A stretch of 64,000 bases of DNA, taken from contig NZ_JAFREM010000006.1 in the NCBI RefSeq assembly GCF_017377575.1, positions 1 to 64,000 on the forward strand. Reading direction: 5' to 3'. This DNA is from Candidatus Enterococcus moelleringii (lineage in GTDB: Bacteria > Bacillota > Bacilli > Lactobacillales > Enterococcaceae). This document shows, one piece after another, positions 43,573 to 51,808 of the stretch. The notes under the pieces were generated by a model. The model searched no databases, was not told the origin of the DNA, and was given only the letters and a program-made list of their open reading frames with translations. Numbering within the stretch: the first letter of the stretch is position 1; each line of letters starts with the position of its first letter. A program made the position numbers and the translations under genes.

Positions 43573-44826
43573 CTAGGAGGTCGAGGATCTTATACAATAT
43601 GAAGGTGATTGGGTTCCCCCTTCAGAAAGGCTGCTGATTAATGAAGTCCCTTCCGGAAACTCAAAACCAACGATCTCCGCAATATGGGTATGAGCCCCGG
43701 CCATTGCAGTTGCACACCAAAAATAGATGGCAAATACAACAAAGACCGATAGACAAATGTGCAAGATATTTTCTTTCGCAAAGGAAGTAATTCCAATGAT
43801 AAACCAAGGAACGGCTACCAATGACGCGGTTGCCAGCATACGGTTACCAGGAATAATCGACATAAAAGTAACGATTGGTGTCATGATTAAGATAGCCGAC
43901 ATAGTTGCTGGATTTCCCATGATGGTAGAAGCATCAATTCCGATCCAAACCTCACGGCCCTTCATATACTTAGCAGTGAAAATTTTGGCTTGGTCTGAAA
44001 TCGTAATTAGACCTTCCATCATGATCTGAATCATCCGCGGCAGTAAAATCATTACCGCTGCCATGTTAAAACCTAACAGTAAAATTTGACGAATATCATA
44101 GCCGGCGATAAAACCAATTAACATCCCTAACACTGCTCCTATAACAATTGGTTCACCAAAAATCCCCATGCGACGCTGCATTGTTTCAGGATCGGCTTTA
44201 ATATCCTTGATAACCGGAATTTTTTGCAATAGTTTTACTATCGGAATCCCAATCATTGCCGGTGCGATAATTGCTCCAGTCGGCCAGCTACAGCCGGGAA
44301 TACCGTAAAATTCCTGATACATCGGCGCCATTTTATCCGCCCATTTTAAAGAGACTGCCATATAGATACACCCTGCAAGTACTGTGAAAATCACATTGCC
44401 GGTCGCGCCATAAATTAAGGCTGCACAAGCAGCAAAAGACCAATAATTCCAAAAATCGACCATCAGTGTCTTCGTGAAATTCAAGAAGATCAACGCAATA
44501 TTCGTAGCAATCAGTGCAATAATTACCATCCCAGAAGCTGGTTGTCCCCAGGCCATCCCCATCAGGCCCCAACCAACGTCCACCACGTCCAAGTTCCAAT
44601 TCATTCGTTCAACCATCGACATCGTCGCTGGTGACATTTGAGCGATCAGCATATCAACTGTCAAGTTCAATCCAATGAAACCAACTGTTGCTGTTAAAGC
44701 TGAACGAACCGCGTCCCCGACTTTTAATCCTAGAACAAGGCCAATAATCAACAGGGCCACACATAAAATCCCGTTACTTCCTAAGCCTGTAAACCACTGG
44801 AAACCTTTATTTACTGCTTCAAACAT
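43573..44826 (-). CDS. PTS galactitol-family transporter subunit IIC
   Basis: An integral membrane permease of 417 aa of the GatC/SgcC family, with segments WGLMGMAWGQPASGMVII, YGIPGCSWPTGAIIAPAMIGIP and GREVWIGIDASTIMGNPA. The last 14-16 residues (after LSEGG) look wrong. Adding one base at GGGGGAACCC would give LSEGGNPITFILYKILDLLG, the expected GatC ending, with a stop at 43556. It is therefore probably a one-base deletion or an assembly error. ATG 44826 follows GGGGGGAA. It is co-transcribed with IIA, IIB and the dehydrogenase. Confidence 0.9.
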   Translation of the reverse strand: MFEAVNKGFQWFTGLGSNGILCVALLIIGLVLGLKVGDAVRSALTATVGFIGLNLTVDMLIAQMSPATMSMVERMNWNLDVVDVGWGLMGMAWGQPASGMVIIALIATNIALIFLNFTKTLMVDFWNYWSFAACAALIYGATGNVIFTVLAGCIYMAVSLKWADKMAPMYQEFYGIPGCSWPTGAIIAPAMIGIPIVKLLQKIPVIKDIKADPETMQRRMGIFGEPIVIGAVLGMLIGFIAGYDIRQILLLGFNMAAVMILLPRMIQIMMEGLITISDQAKIFTAKYMKGREVWIGIDASTIMGNPATMSAILIMTPIVTFMSIIPGNRMLATASLVAVPWFIIGITSFAKENILHICLSVFVVFAIYFWCATAMAGAHTHIAEIVGFEFPEGTSLISSLSEGGTQSPSYCIRSSTS

Positions 44827-44870
44827 CAATTTCCCCCCATTTCTAAATAATCTACCCCATTTTTATTTAG

Positions 44871-45167
44871 CTAATCACCTTGAAGAATTTGTCGCATTTC
44901 TTCCAAAGCTTCGTCTTTACCGATACCGGAAATAAACGGTACCCCGTTAACCTTTGGTGCATTTAGTTCAACTGTTACAGGTGTCATTAACAAATACATG
45001 TCCGGCTTCATTGTGCTCAATACCGTTTTGATCTCAGTGGCACGGCGTTTGTTCATCTTCACTTCAATGCCCATTTCTTTTGCTAACTTTTTGACCTCAT
45101 TTTCTCCTGCTGTCGATGTCGCAAAACCGGCCCCGCACACGACTACTACTGTTTTTACTTCTGCCAT
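44871..45167 (-). CDS. PTS galactitol-family subunit IIB
   Basis: A protein of 98 aa. VVVVCGAGFATSTAGENEVKK carries the phosphorylatable cysteine in the GatB-type CGxGxATST loop. It passes phosphate from IIA to the incoming sugar at IIC. It lies between IIA and IIC with short gaps. Confidence 0.94.
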   Translation of the reverse strand: MAEVKTVVVVCGAGFATSTAGENEVKKLAKEMGIEVKMNKRRATEIKTVLSTMKPDMYLLMTPVTVELNAPKVNGVPFISGIGKDEALEEMRQILQGD

Positions 45168-45194
45168 TTTCTTTACCCCTCTCTTTTTTTGTTC

Positions 45195-45689
45195 TTACCG
45201 TTGTTCCTCGCGAATCGAAAACTCATGATGCATGATTTTTTCGATCGCTTCAGGTGTTTCAGCCTTTAATAAATTAGCAACTACCGCGGAATCTTGAATA
45301 ATCTCCATTACATCTTTTATCATATCTAAGTGGGCATTATTTAAGTTAGCCGCCAACATGAAGACTACTTTCACATCCAAAAAGCAGTCAGGATTTTCCA
45401 TACTTGCGAACTTGACACTTTCCTTTAATACCGCGACACCAATACCTTGTTTAAAAATCTGAGAACGTTCACTGTGAGGAATAGCAATTGGTACAGGAGT
45501 TGGCACACCTGTTGGAAATTCACGTTCCCTTTCTAATACTGATTCTCCATACCCCTCACCTACCATACCGTAATGAGCCATTTCTTCTGCTAACTGATAA
45601 ATCAGGCGATCACGCTCTGTTTCTTCGGTAATAATGGCATGGATTTCATTGTTACTAACCATTGGTTCTTTAGGGAATGATTTATCCAA
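45195..45689 (-). CDS. PTS IIA subunit (fructose/galactitol class)
   Basis: A protein of about 164 aa. PVPIAIPHSERSQI contains the active-site histidine of PTS EIIA type 2. A start at TTG 45689, six bases after AGGAGGTG, is preferred; the in-frame GTG at 45698 is part of that ribosome site. It is the second gene after the dehydrogenase. Confidence 0.9.
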   Translation of the reverse strand: MDKSFPKEPMVSNNEIHAIITEETERDRLIYQLAEEMAHYGMVGEGYGESVLEREREFPTGVPTPVPIAIPHSERSQIFKQGIGVAVLKESVKFASMENPDCFLDVKVVFMLAANLNNAHLDMIKDVMEIIQDSAVVANLLKAETPEAIEKIMHHEFSIREEQR

Positions 45690-45718
45690 ATGTTTCACCT
45701 CCTTCGCTTTTTACGTTC

Positions 45719-46759
45719 TCATGGAATAATAACGCCCTTGATCATTTTACCTGCGCGCATATCCGCAAAGCCTTGCGCTAAATCCTTCAACTCATATTTA
45801 TGGGTAATGAACTTACGAGCATCCAACTGGCGATTTAATACTAAATTCAATGCCTTCCGGTTTACTTCTGGCGAGTAAGCTGAAGCACCATAAACCATAA
45901 TTTCTTTATAATGGATTGCGTTAGTATCTAATAGCTTGGCACTAGAAGGATGAATACCGCCAAATAAAATGACTTTCCCACGTTTACGAGCCAAATCTAC
46001 TGCATCCGCCTGTGCCTGACCAGCAGGACAAGCACTAATCACCACATCGGCTCCTCGGCCATTGCTTTTCTCTAAAACCATTTCTTTCAGTCGCGGATCT
46101 GAGCTGCTCATATTTACAACATTATCAAATCCCTGTTTTCGAGCTAAGTTCGCCTTGTCTTCATTCATCTCCACAATCACAACTTCTTTTACCCCACGAA
46201 TGCGGGCAATTTCACTGTGAAGACACCCAATTGTTCCTGCTCCAATTACGACTACTAAATCATCCATGACAATATTGGTGTTCATTTGCGCACATAATAC
46301 TGAAGATGCCGTCTCTGCAATAACTGTGACAATCGGATCAATATCGTCAGGAATCGCGTTGAAGCAGCCATGATCAATGATTTCTTTCGGAAAAGCAATA
46401 TATTCCGCAAAACCGCCATCGATTCCTTCCGCAGTTCCGATCATGCGAATGTTGTCGCATAAGTTCTGAATTCCGTTTTGACAATACCAGCATTCACCAC
46501 ACACAACTACCGGTGCAATCGAAAGACGAGTACCTTCAGGAAATCTTGGATAATGGCTTTCAATTACTTCAGCTGTGATTTCATGTCCTGAAATTGCAGG
46601 TAGAATCGAATTCTTCGATCCACCGCCATAGGTACGCAGGTCTGAACCGCAAATACCGCAGGCAATCACCTTTACTTTTATACCGTCTGCAGGACAAGTT
46701 GGTTCCTCTACCTCTTCGTATCGGACATCATCGGGTCCATACAACACTTCTGCTTTCAT
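45719..46759 (-). CDS. Zinc-dependent medium-chain alcohol/polyol dehydrogenase
   Basis: An enzyme of 346 aa related to sorbitol, threonine and galactitol-1-phosphate dehydrogenases. The catalytic zinc region is GICGSD (C37) with GHE (H59, E60). Structural zinc cysteines are C87, C90, C93 and C101, and the NAD(P) motif is GAGTIG (173-178). It is the first gene of the sigma-54-dependent operon and leads the PTS genes. I infer that it oxidises the phosphorylated PTS product. The exact substrate cannot be read from sequence. Confidence 0.92.
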   Translation of the reverse strand: MKAEVLYGPDDVRYEEVEEPTCPADGIKVKVIACGICGSDLRTYGGGSKNSILPAISGHEITAEVIESHYPRFPEGTRLSIAPVVVCGECWYCQNGIQNLCDNIRMIGTAEGIDGGFAEYIAFPKEIIDHGCFNAIPDDIDPIVTVIAETASSVLCAQMNTNIVMDDLVVVIGAGTIGCLHSEIARIRGVKEVVIVEMNEDKANLARKQGFDNVVNMSSSDPRLKEMVLEKSNGRGADVVISACPAGQAQADAVDLARKRGKVILFGGIHPSSAKLLDTNAIHYKEIMVYGASAYSPEVNRKALNLVLNRQLDARKFITHKYELKDLAQGFADMRAGKMIKGVIIP

Positions 46760-46802
46760 TGGATCACTTCCTCATTCATTTTTTGCTTTCAACTTTTATA
46801 AA

Positions 46803-46817
46803 GCAATTCCTGTGCCA
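46803..46817 (-). promoter_or_regulatory. Sigma-54 (-24/-12) promoter of the adh-PTS operon
   Basis: The minus strand reads TTGGCACAGGAATTGCTTT. The -24 element TGGCAC (46817-46812) and -12 element TTGC (46806-46803) have the exact five-base gap. It lies 44 bases upstream of the dehydrogenase start and matches the presence of the GAFTGA-containing activator in the same cluster. Confidence 0.88.
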
Positions 46818-46851
46818 ACTTCTATTCAACTTGGTCGAAAGGCGCCAAAAC

Positions 46852-46866
46852 AAGAAAGCGTTATCA
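46852..46866. promoter_or_regulatory. Candidate cre (CcpA) site
   Basis: AAGAAAGCGTTATCA fits the cre consensus WTGNAANCGNWNNCW with a single mismatch. It lies between the upstream repeats and the sigma-54 promoter, the layout known for the Bacillus lev operon. Confidence 0.5.
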
Positions 46867-46909
46867 TTTTTTCTGGAATTTTTAGCCAAACTTGAAAGCT
46901 CCTCAACAT

Positions 46910-46945
46910 TTCAATTTGGTTTTTCGTCTGTTCATTTTGGTTCTT
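46910..46945. promoter_or_regulatory. Candidate upstream activating sequence (two 15-base direct repeats)
   Basis: TTCAATTTGGTTTTT (46910-46924) and TTCATTTTGGTTCTT (46931-46945) match at 13 of 15 positions and are 21 bases apart, two helical turns. They lie about 95-140 bases upstream of the -24/-12 promoter, the usual enhancer distance. Confidence 0.55.
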
Positions 46946-46967
46946 GTAGAGGACATCCCATGCAAAA

Positions 46968-47004
46968 AAACAGCCAAACATCTGCTTCGACGTTTGACTG
47001 TTAC
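46968..47004 (-). terminator. Terminator of the RNase J2 gene
   Basis: The arms AACAG-CAAAC / GTTTG-CTGTT with two mismatches are followed by seven T on the minus strand. Confidence 0.8.
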
Positions 47005-47013
47005 GTACTAATT

Positions 47014-48693
47014 TTATTTCCGGCGTCCTCTGCGTTGATTAGCTTCCATAATCACTGGAAGAATCACGGGACGGCGTTTGGTTTGTTCGAATAGATAGCG
47101 GCTTAGTTTGTCCCGGATGTCTTGTTTTAGCTTGCTCCATTCAAAATCATCAGAATGCAGGTGCTTCACCACGATTTCTTCGGTGATATCGCCGCTTTCT
47201 TTCATTAGGTCACGGCTGGCTTTTACATAGACGAAGCCGCGAGAAGTGATTTGGGGCGCAGAAACGATTTTTTTGCCTTTACGGTCAATCGTCACAACAA
47301 TGACAAATATTCCATCTTCTGACAAGACTTTGCGGTCACGAAGTACGATATTGCCGATATCCCCAACACCAATTCCGTCGATCATGACGTTGTCGGCTGG
47401 TACGCTGCCAGCTGAGCTCAAGTGTTTGTTCTTGTACTCCAACACGTCACCACGGCCAGTGATAAAGATATCTTTATAAGCCATGCCTAGTTCGTGAGCC
47501 AAATCAGCATGAGCTGCCAGCTGACGGTATTCTCCTTGAACCGGGATGAAGTATTTTGGCGACATAAAGTTCAGCATCATTTGCAAATCTCTTGGATTAG
47601 CATGCCCTGAAACCCGCAAGTCTTCCGAAATACTCTTCACGATACCGCCTGCGCGATAGATCATGTCTTCGGTCTTAGCTACCGTCGTTTCCATTGCCGT
47701 TGTTGGCGTAGTGGTGATGTACACCAAGTCGCCTTCTTCAATGCGCAGGTTGCGGTGAGAACCGTTGGCCATTTTTTGCAATGACTTGATTGGTTCGCCC
47801 ATGCGACCAGTTTCTAAGATGATCAATTCTTCAGGTTTGTATTTCTTCATTTCCTTCAAGGTCACAAACAACTCTTCTGGTACTTCCAGCTTGCCAAGAC
47901 GCATAGCTGTCCGGATAATCCGTTCAAAGTCCTGACCGGTTAAAACTACTTTGCGCTGCGCTTTTTTAGCAGCATTCAAAATTTGCTGTACTCGTTGCAG
48001 GTTGCTGGCAACACAAGCGACAATAATACGGCCATCCCAGTATTTGATGGTGTCGTATACTTCTGCTGCAATGTCACGCTCAGAAGCAACCTGGATCGCA
48101 TTTTCCGCATTGGATGAAGAGCTGAACAGCGCCAATACGCCTTCAGAACCAATCTCTGCCAAACGACGATAATCTGTTGCATACATAGGAATCGCAGTTG
48201 GATCAAATTTGAAATCACCGGTATAGACAATGCTGCCTTCATCGGTCTTCAAGCTAATCCCCACTGAATCCGGAATCGTGTGGGTTGTACGGAAGAAGCT
48301 GACGCTTGCTGTGCCAAAGTCAATTTCCGTATGCTCATCAATCACATGGAAGTCGTTGAACTTTTTGCTGTCGTCATTGTCCTTCACGTTCAATTTTGCC
48401 AATTCGATCGTCAGCTCGGTTCCAAATACTGGAACATTTACTTGGGATACTAAATATGGCAAAGCCCCAATCGCATCGGCGTGTCCGTGGGTCAAGAATA
48501 CTCCTGCCACACGATCCGCGTTTTCGATTAGATAGGTAAAGTCAGGAATCACAATATCGATTCCCAGTAATTCATTTTCGGGATACTTTAGTCCGCAATC
48601 TAGGACAAAAATATCGTTATCCACTTCAACCACGTACATGTTTTTACCATTTTCACGCACTCCGCTGAAGGGGATCATTTTGATTGTACTCAA
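47014..48693 (-). CDS. rnjB: Ribonuclease J2
   Basis: A protein of 559 aa with the metallo-beta-lactamase, beta-CASP and C-terminal domains of RNase J. The zinc motif reads HGHADAIGALPY, so the last histidine of HxHxDH is alanine, and the beta-CASP site reads SGHANPRDLQ. This degeneracy is characteristic of RNase J2 of streptococci and enterococci, which has low activity and acts with RNase J1. It starts at TTG 48693, seven bases after GAGGTGG. It is monocistronic with its own terminator. Confidence 0.93.
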   Translation of the reverse strand: MSTIKMIPFSGVRENGKNMYVVEVDNDIFVLDCGLKYPENELLGIDIVIPDFTYLIENADRVAGVFLTHGHADAIGALPYLVSQVNVPVFGTELTIELAKLNVKDNDDSKKFNDFHVIDEHTEIDFGTASVSFFRTTHTIPDSVGISLKTDEGSIVYTGDFKFDPTAIPMYATDYRRLAEIGSEGVLALFSSSSNAENAIQVASERDIAAEVYDTIKYWDGRIIVACVASNLQRVQQILNAAKKAQRKVVLTGQDFERIIRTAMRLGKLEVPEELFVTLKEMKKYKPEELIILETGRMGEPIKSLQKMANGSHRNLRIEEGDLVYITTTPTTAMETTVAKTEDMIYRAGGIVKSISEDLRVSGHANPRDLQMMLNFMSPKYFIPVQGEYRQLAAHADLAHELGMAYKDIFITGRGDVLEYKNKHLSSAGSVPADNVMIDGIGVGDIGNIVLRDRKVLSEDGIFVIVVTIDRKGKKIVSAPQITSRGFVYVKASRDLMKESGDITEEIVVKHLHSDDFEWSKLKQDIRDKLSRYLFEQTKRRPVILPVIMEANQRRGRRK

Positions 48694-48830
48694 AAATAGC
48701 CACCTCTTATATTTTTTATCTATTAGTTTTACGCTTACTCAGACCCCGTAACAGTTCGGTCTGTGCATATACACTCATTAGCTATTATACATGATTTTTA
48801 CTGAAAAACCATGCAGGGCGCTAGAATGGT

Positions 48831-48954
48831 AAGAAAGGCTTCGCAAACTCGCACAGCTTTGGAGCAATAAGACTAAAATTTTGATAAACTGCTCCTCAAG
48901 TTTCTCAAAATTTTCGCTTATTGCCGACAAAGTTAGTTTGTTAAGCCGGACACC
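48831..48954 (+). repeat. Dispersed intergenic repeat, copy B
   Basis: It shares ordered blocks with 23888-23978: AAGAAAGGCTT start, GCACA, CAATAAGAC, AAAATTTT, ATTGCCGACAAAG and the CCGGACACC end. An extra ~33 bases bounded by two AAAATTTT copies makes it longer and able to form an internal hairpin. Confidence 0.6.
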
Positions 48955-49009
48955 ATTAAAATCGGTTTAATAAGCTTTCTAATTGTGAATAACTATGCTT
49001 TCTTCAAAC

Positions 49010-49036
49010 TAAAAAAAGAAGACACACAGTCTCCTT
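49010..49036 (-). terminator. Terminator of the 49043 gene
   Basis: AAG-AGAC / GTCT-CTT arms with a five-base loop are followed by seven T on the minus strand, immediately downstream of the stop codon. Confidence 0.7.
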
Positions 49037-49042
49037 AATTTA

Positions 49043-50287
49043 CTATAGTCCTCGCGCTTCTGTATCTATCACATCAGCTGTATCCATAAATGGTGCTAAG
49101 TAAGCCGCGCCTGATTCCAAGGCTGTGCCAGTTACCATAATCCGCGAGTTGCGGTAATATGCCGGTGAGAACTCACCCCAGGATTCTAGGCTGGCATCCT
49201 GTTGGCTGAAGACTGAAAATCCTGCATCCTGCAAATAAACATACGTTGGATTGTACTCATTGTAAGGCTGCCAAGTACCAATATCAGAACCTGACGGGAA
49301 CAACAACAGTGGTGTTTCTCCAATGATCGGCTCCACTTCAGCCTTATATTTAACCGTATCCTGTTGAACGATCGCCAAGGTTGAGTGGTTGAAATTGATC
49401 GGTCCCCAAGAATAAGAGGCCAAGGTCCAGCCGGTTTCCTTCAAACGATCCGCAACCGCTGTTGCCCGTTCCTTGTTCTTAGCCTTCCCTTTTGCCGACA
49501 CATCATAACCGAAGACGCCCTCTGCTCCGCTAACGGCCAAAGTGCCCTTTGATCCTCGATAAGAAAATTCTGGATGCTGCCAAACAAATTGATCCACTAG
49601 CGGCACCATATCATAGTTGCCTGCCAATTCATTGTCGCCTTCACGGTAACAGCTTTTCACCCGATTATCTCGATCCACTACTAGTTTAGTAGAAAGTCCC
49701 GCTTCGGCAGTTTCTTCATTATAAGAAACATTTTCCTGCGACAGCAACAACGGCTTCTTGCCATCTGGCAGTGTAACGCCGATGAATTCCCATTCACCGT
49801 TGTCGTTCTTTTTCACGATATCTGATAGTCGAACCAAGACATACTCTCGTTCATAGAGTTCATTTAACAGGTTGCTGAACTCATCGATTGTTAAGTTGTT
49901 CCCGCGGTAATTTGCGTTTGCGCTGAAGGCACGATCGGGTGAAACTACCAGTGGTTGTACCGATAAGTGAGAAAAGAGCGTCGGGTCAGACCAGACAATC
50001 GCTTCACTTTTTTGCAGCTCATAATCGGTAATCTTCGCTTCCGCTTCTTTTATATCTAAGTCTCTAAGCAGCTTAATGGCGCCATCATAATCATATTGCT
50101 TTGCTAGAGCTTCCGCCTGTTGCAGCTGTTCCTCTTCTTTCTTAGAAAGTGTGCCAGGTAAAGTTTTTCTGTCCACTTGGCTTTGTACCTCACTGCGGCT
50201 ATCCAGCCCCACCTTGATACTAATTCCAGTTGCTAATAAAACCGCGAGCACTAACCCGCAAACAATCCACTTTTGTCCCTTTTTCAT
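49043..50287 (-). CDS. Secreted/membrane-anchored protein, possibly polysaccharide-deacetylase-like
   Basis: A protein of 414 aa. The N-terminal signal anchor (residues 8-25) is followed by a helical repeat-like region (about 45-90) and a large extracellular domain. NYRGNNLTIDEFSNLLNELY and YVLVRLSDIVKK resemble the NodB-fold deacetylase family, but the usual metal-binding HxxxH triad is not evident, so the catalytic status is doubtful. It is monocistronic. Confidence 0.7.
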   Translation of the reverse strand: MKKGQKWIVCGLVLAVLLATGISIKVGLDSRSEVQSQVDRKTLPGTLSKKEEEQLQQAEALAKQYDYDGAIKLLRDLDIKEAEAKITDYELQKSEAIVWSDPTLFSHLSVQPLVVSPDRAFSANANYRGNNLTIDEFSNLLNELYEREYVLVRLSDIVKKNDNGEWEFIGVTLPDGKKPLLLSQENVSYNEETAEAGLSTKLVVDRDNRVKSCYREGDNELAGNYDMVPLVDQFVWQHPEFSYRGSKGTLAVSGAEGVFGYDVSAKGKAKNKERATAVADRLKETGWTLASYSWGPINFNHSTLAIVQQDTVKYKAEVEPIIGETPLLLFPSGSDIGTWQPYNEYNPTYVYLQDAGFSVFSQQDASLESWGEFSPAYYRNSRIMVTGTALESGAAYLAPFMDTADVIDTEARGL

Positions 50288-50417
50288 TAATAAATCCCCC
50301 AGTAAAAAACTTCACACTAACAATTTTAATGTAAAGCACCTGAAAAATATAGAGGGAATAGTGAAAAACCGGTATTGAAACGACTTTGTTAGCTTTTTGC
50401 AACATATTTTTCTAAAT

Positions 50418-50933
50418 TTAGAGCGTATAGAGGTAAGCAATAAAAATGATAATCAAAATGAACGCTACAAGCGTCACTAGTTTGCTGCGTCGAAGCTCCT
50501 TTTCCCAGTCATAGGTTTTGCCCTTCAAGTGGCGGATTTTTAGATCGAAATAGATCATCGGTGCCATGTTAGTCACGAAGGCAATCATAATAGTCGTTTG
50601 CAGCCAAGATTCTGTGTTTTCTGGCATCAAGAACATCATGATAAAAAGCAAAACACCGGTTATTATTGTTCCCAAATAGAGAAACTGCGTTTGTCTGACC
50701 GCGAACTCTTTCTTCTTTATTTCTTCTACCATATCTGATCCCTCCAATAATAATTCATCCAACGACAGCTGAAAAAGCTTAGCCAGACGAATCAGACTTT
50801 CAATGTCCGGCATGTTTCGGCCATTCTCCCAATTGGAAATCGAACGAGCCGAGACAAAAATCTCCTCCGCCACCTCAGCTTGGGTCAGCTCCGCTTTTAA
50901 TCGATTTTGTTTTAGTTGTTCACCAATCTTCAT
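50418..50933 (-). CDS. XRE-family HTH regulator with membrane helices
   Basis: A protein of 171 aa. The N-terminal HTH (residues 5-60, LTQAEVAEEIFVSARSISNWENGRNMPD) is followed by three predicted membrane helices (about 85-170). Membrane-tethered XRE regulators of this type are common in Firmicutes and unassigned. It lies upstream of the deacetylase-like gene on the same strand, separated by 130 bases. Confidence 0.85.
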   Translation of the reverse strand: MKIGEQLKQNRLKAELTQAEVAEEIFVSARSISNWENGRNMPDIESLIRLAKLFQLSLDELLLEGSDMVEEIKKKEFAVRQTQFLYLGTIITGVLLFIMMFLMPENTESWLQTTIMIAFVTNMAPMIYFDLKIRHLKGKTYDWEKELRRSKLVTLVAFILIIIFIAYLYTL

Positions 50934-51045
50934 TGTTTGCTCCTTGTCGTTTTACTGTCATTATCGTATGGGAAATAGCGGGTTTTGTCTATCTATTCCA
51001 GGTAGAAAAGTCTTTCCGGTGTTGATTTAACAAGGTTTTTCGCGA

Positions 51046-51087
51046 AAAAAAGAACCAAAAAGCTGTTACACTTTTTGATTCCTTTTA
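51046..51087 (-). terminator. Terminator of the SipW-linked locus
   Basis: The arms AAAAGGAATCAAAAAG / CTTTTTGGTTCTTTT with an eight-base loop and a T run overlap the stop of the 51085 gene. Confidence 0.8.
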
Positions 51088-51795
51088 GTTAGCTTGATTT
51101 AGTTCTTCGATCTGTTCTACTTCTGAAATTGGCCCTAAATAAGTCACGATGATTTTGCTGGTGGTGCGTTCTTCTTTGGGACTAAGCAGTTCATGAAGCT
51201 TCGAGTCCTCTGGAATTTCGGTTATAAACTTTTGGTTTAGGGAAGGTTCAGATGCCTCAACTTGCATGATTGGGTCGGTGGTCTCAGCTTGGAATAGTTG
51301 AGATACTTTGGGTAATTCTTGTGTTGAGTCAGATTCGGCCACTTCTCCCGATTCATCAATCGGTTCTTCCATTCCCAACTGGTAAGAAAGCTTTTTATCA
51401 GCTGTGTAAGTTAGGTAACCAGCCAAATAACTAGACTTGCCATCCTCTAAAGCATCTCCATAAAGCTGAATAGCGTAGATGCCGTCTTCTTGCAAAGACA
51501 ATTCTTCTTGTTCACTAGTTACAGAATCGGATTCGAAGATTAGTCGTGGAGAAAGTTGAGCTGGTTCGATTGATGATTCATCTTCAATAGACTCAGCCTC
51601 TGTATTGCTTTCTGCTGGTTGAAGATCCTCACCTATTTGTTCAGCTTGGGCTACCGCGGGTGCGGCGACTTTTACTGCTGTATTGCTTACGCCTATTACG
51701 TAAGTCCGTCTATCAGTGAATTTAGCTAATGTATAACTTGAAGCAGTCAGGAAGACTAAAAATAGCAAAGTAATCAAAATTTTATTGCGTTTCAT
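51085..51795 (-). CDS. Exported acidic protein with SipW-dependent-type N-terminus
   Basis: A protein of 236 aa. The hydrophobic helix (residues 7-24) ends in YTLAKFTD, like the A-K-Y/F-T cleavage region of SipW substrates such as TasA and camelysin. The remainder is strongly acidic and rich in E, S and Q, without LPXTG. It is the last gene of the locus, 13 bases after 51809-52414. It may be a minor fibre subunit or a secreted partner; family not recognised beyond the signal. Confidence 0.7.
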   Translation of the reverse strand: MKRNKILITLLFLVFLTASSYTLAKFTDRRTYVIGVSNTAVKVAAPAVAQAEQIGEDLQPAESNTEAESIEDESSIEPAQLSPRLIFESDSVTSEQEELSLQEDGIYAIQLYGDALEDGKSSYLAGYLTYTADKKLSYQLGMEEPIDESGEVAESDSTQELPKVSQLFQAETTDPIMQVEASEPSLNQKFITEIPEDSKLHELLSPKEERTTSKIIVTYLGPISEVEQIEELNQAN

Positions 51796-51808
51796 ATTTC
51801 CTCGCTTT

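Larger units (their letters stand above)
48694..49042. other. Intergenic region with dispersed repeat copy B
   Basis: There is no coding frame. It holds the rnjB leader, repeat copy B (48831-48954) and the terminator of the next minus-strand gene. Confidence 0.6.
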
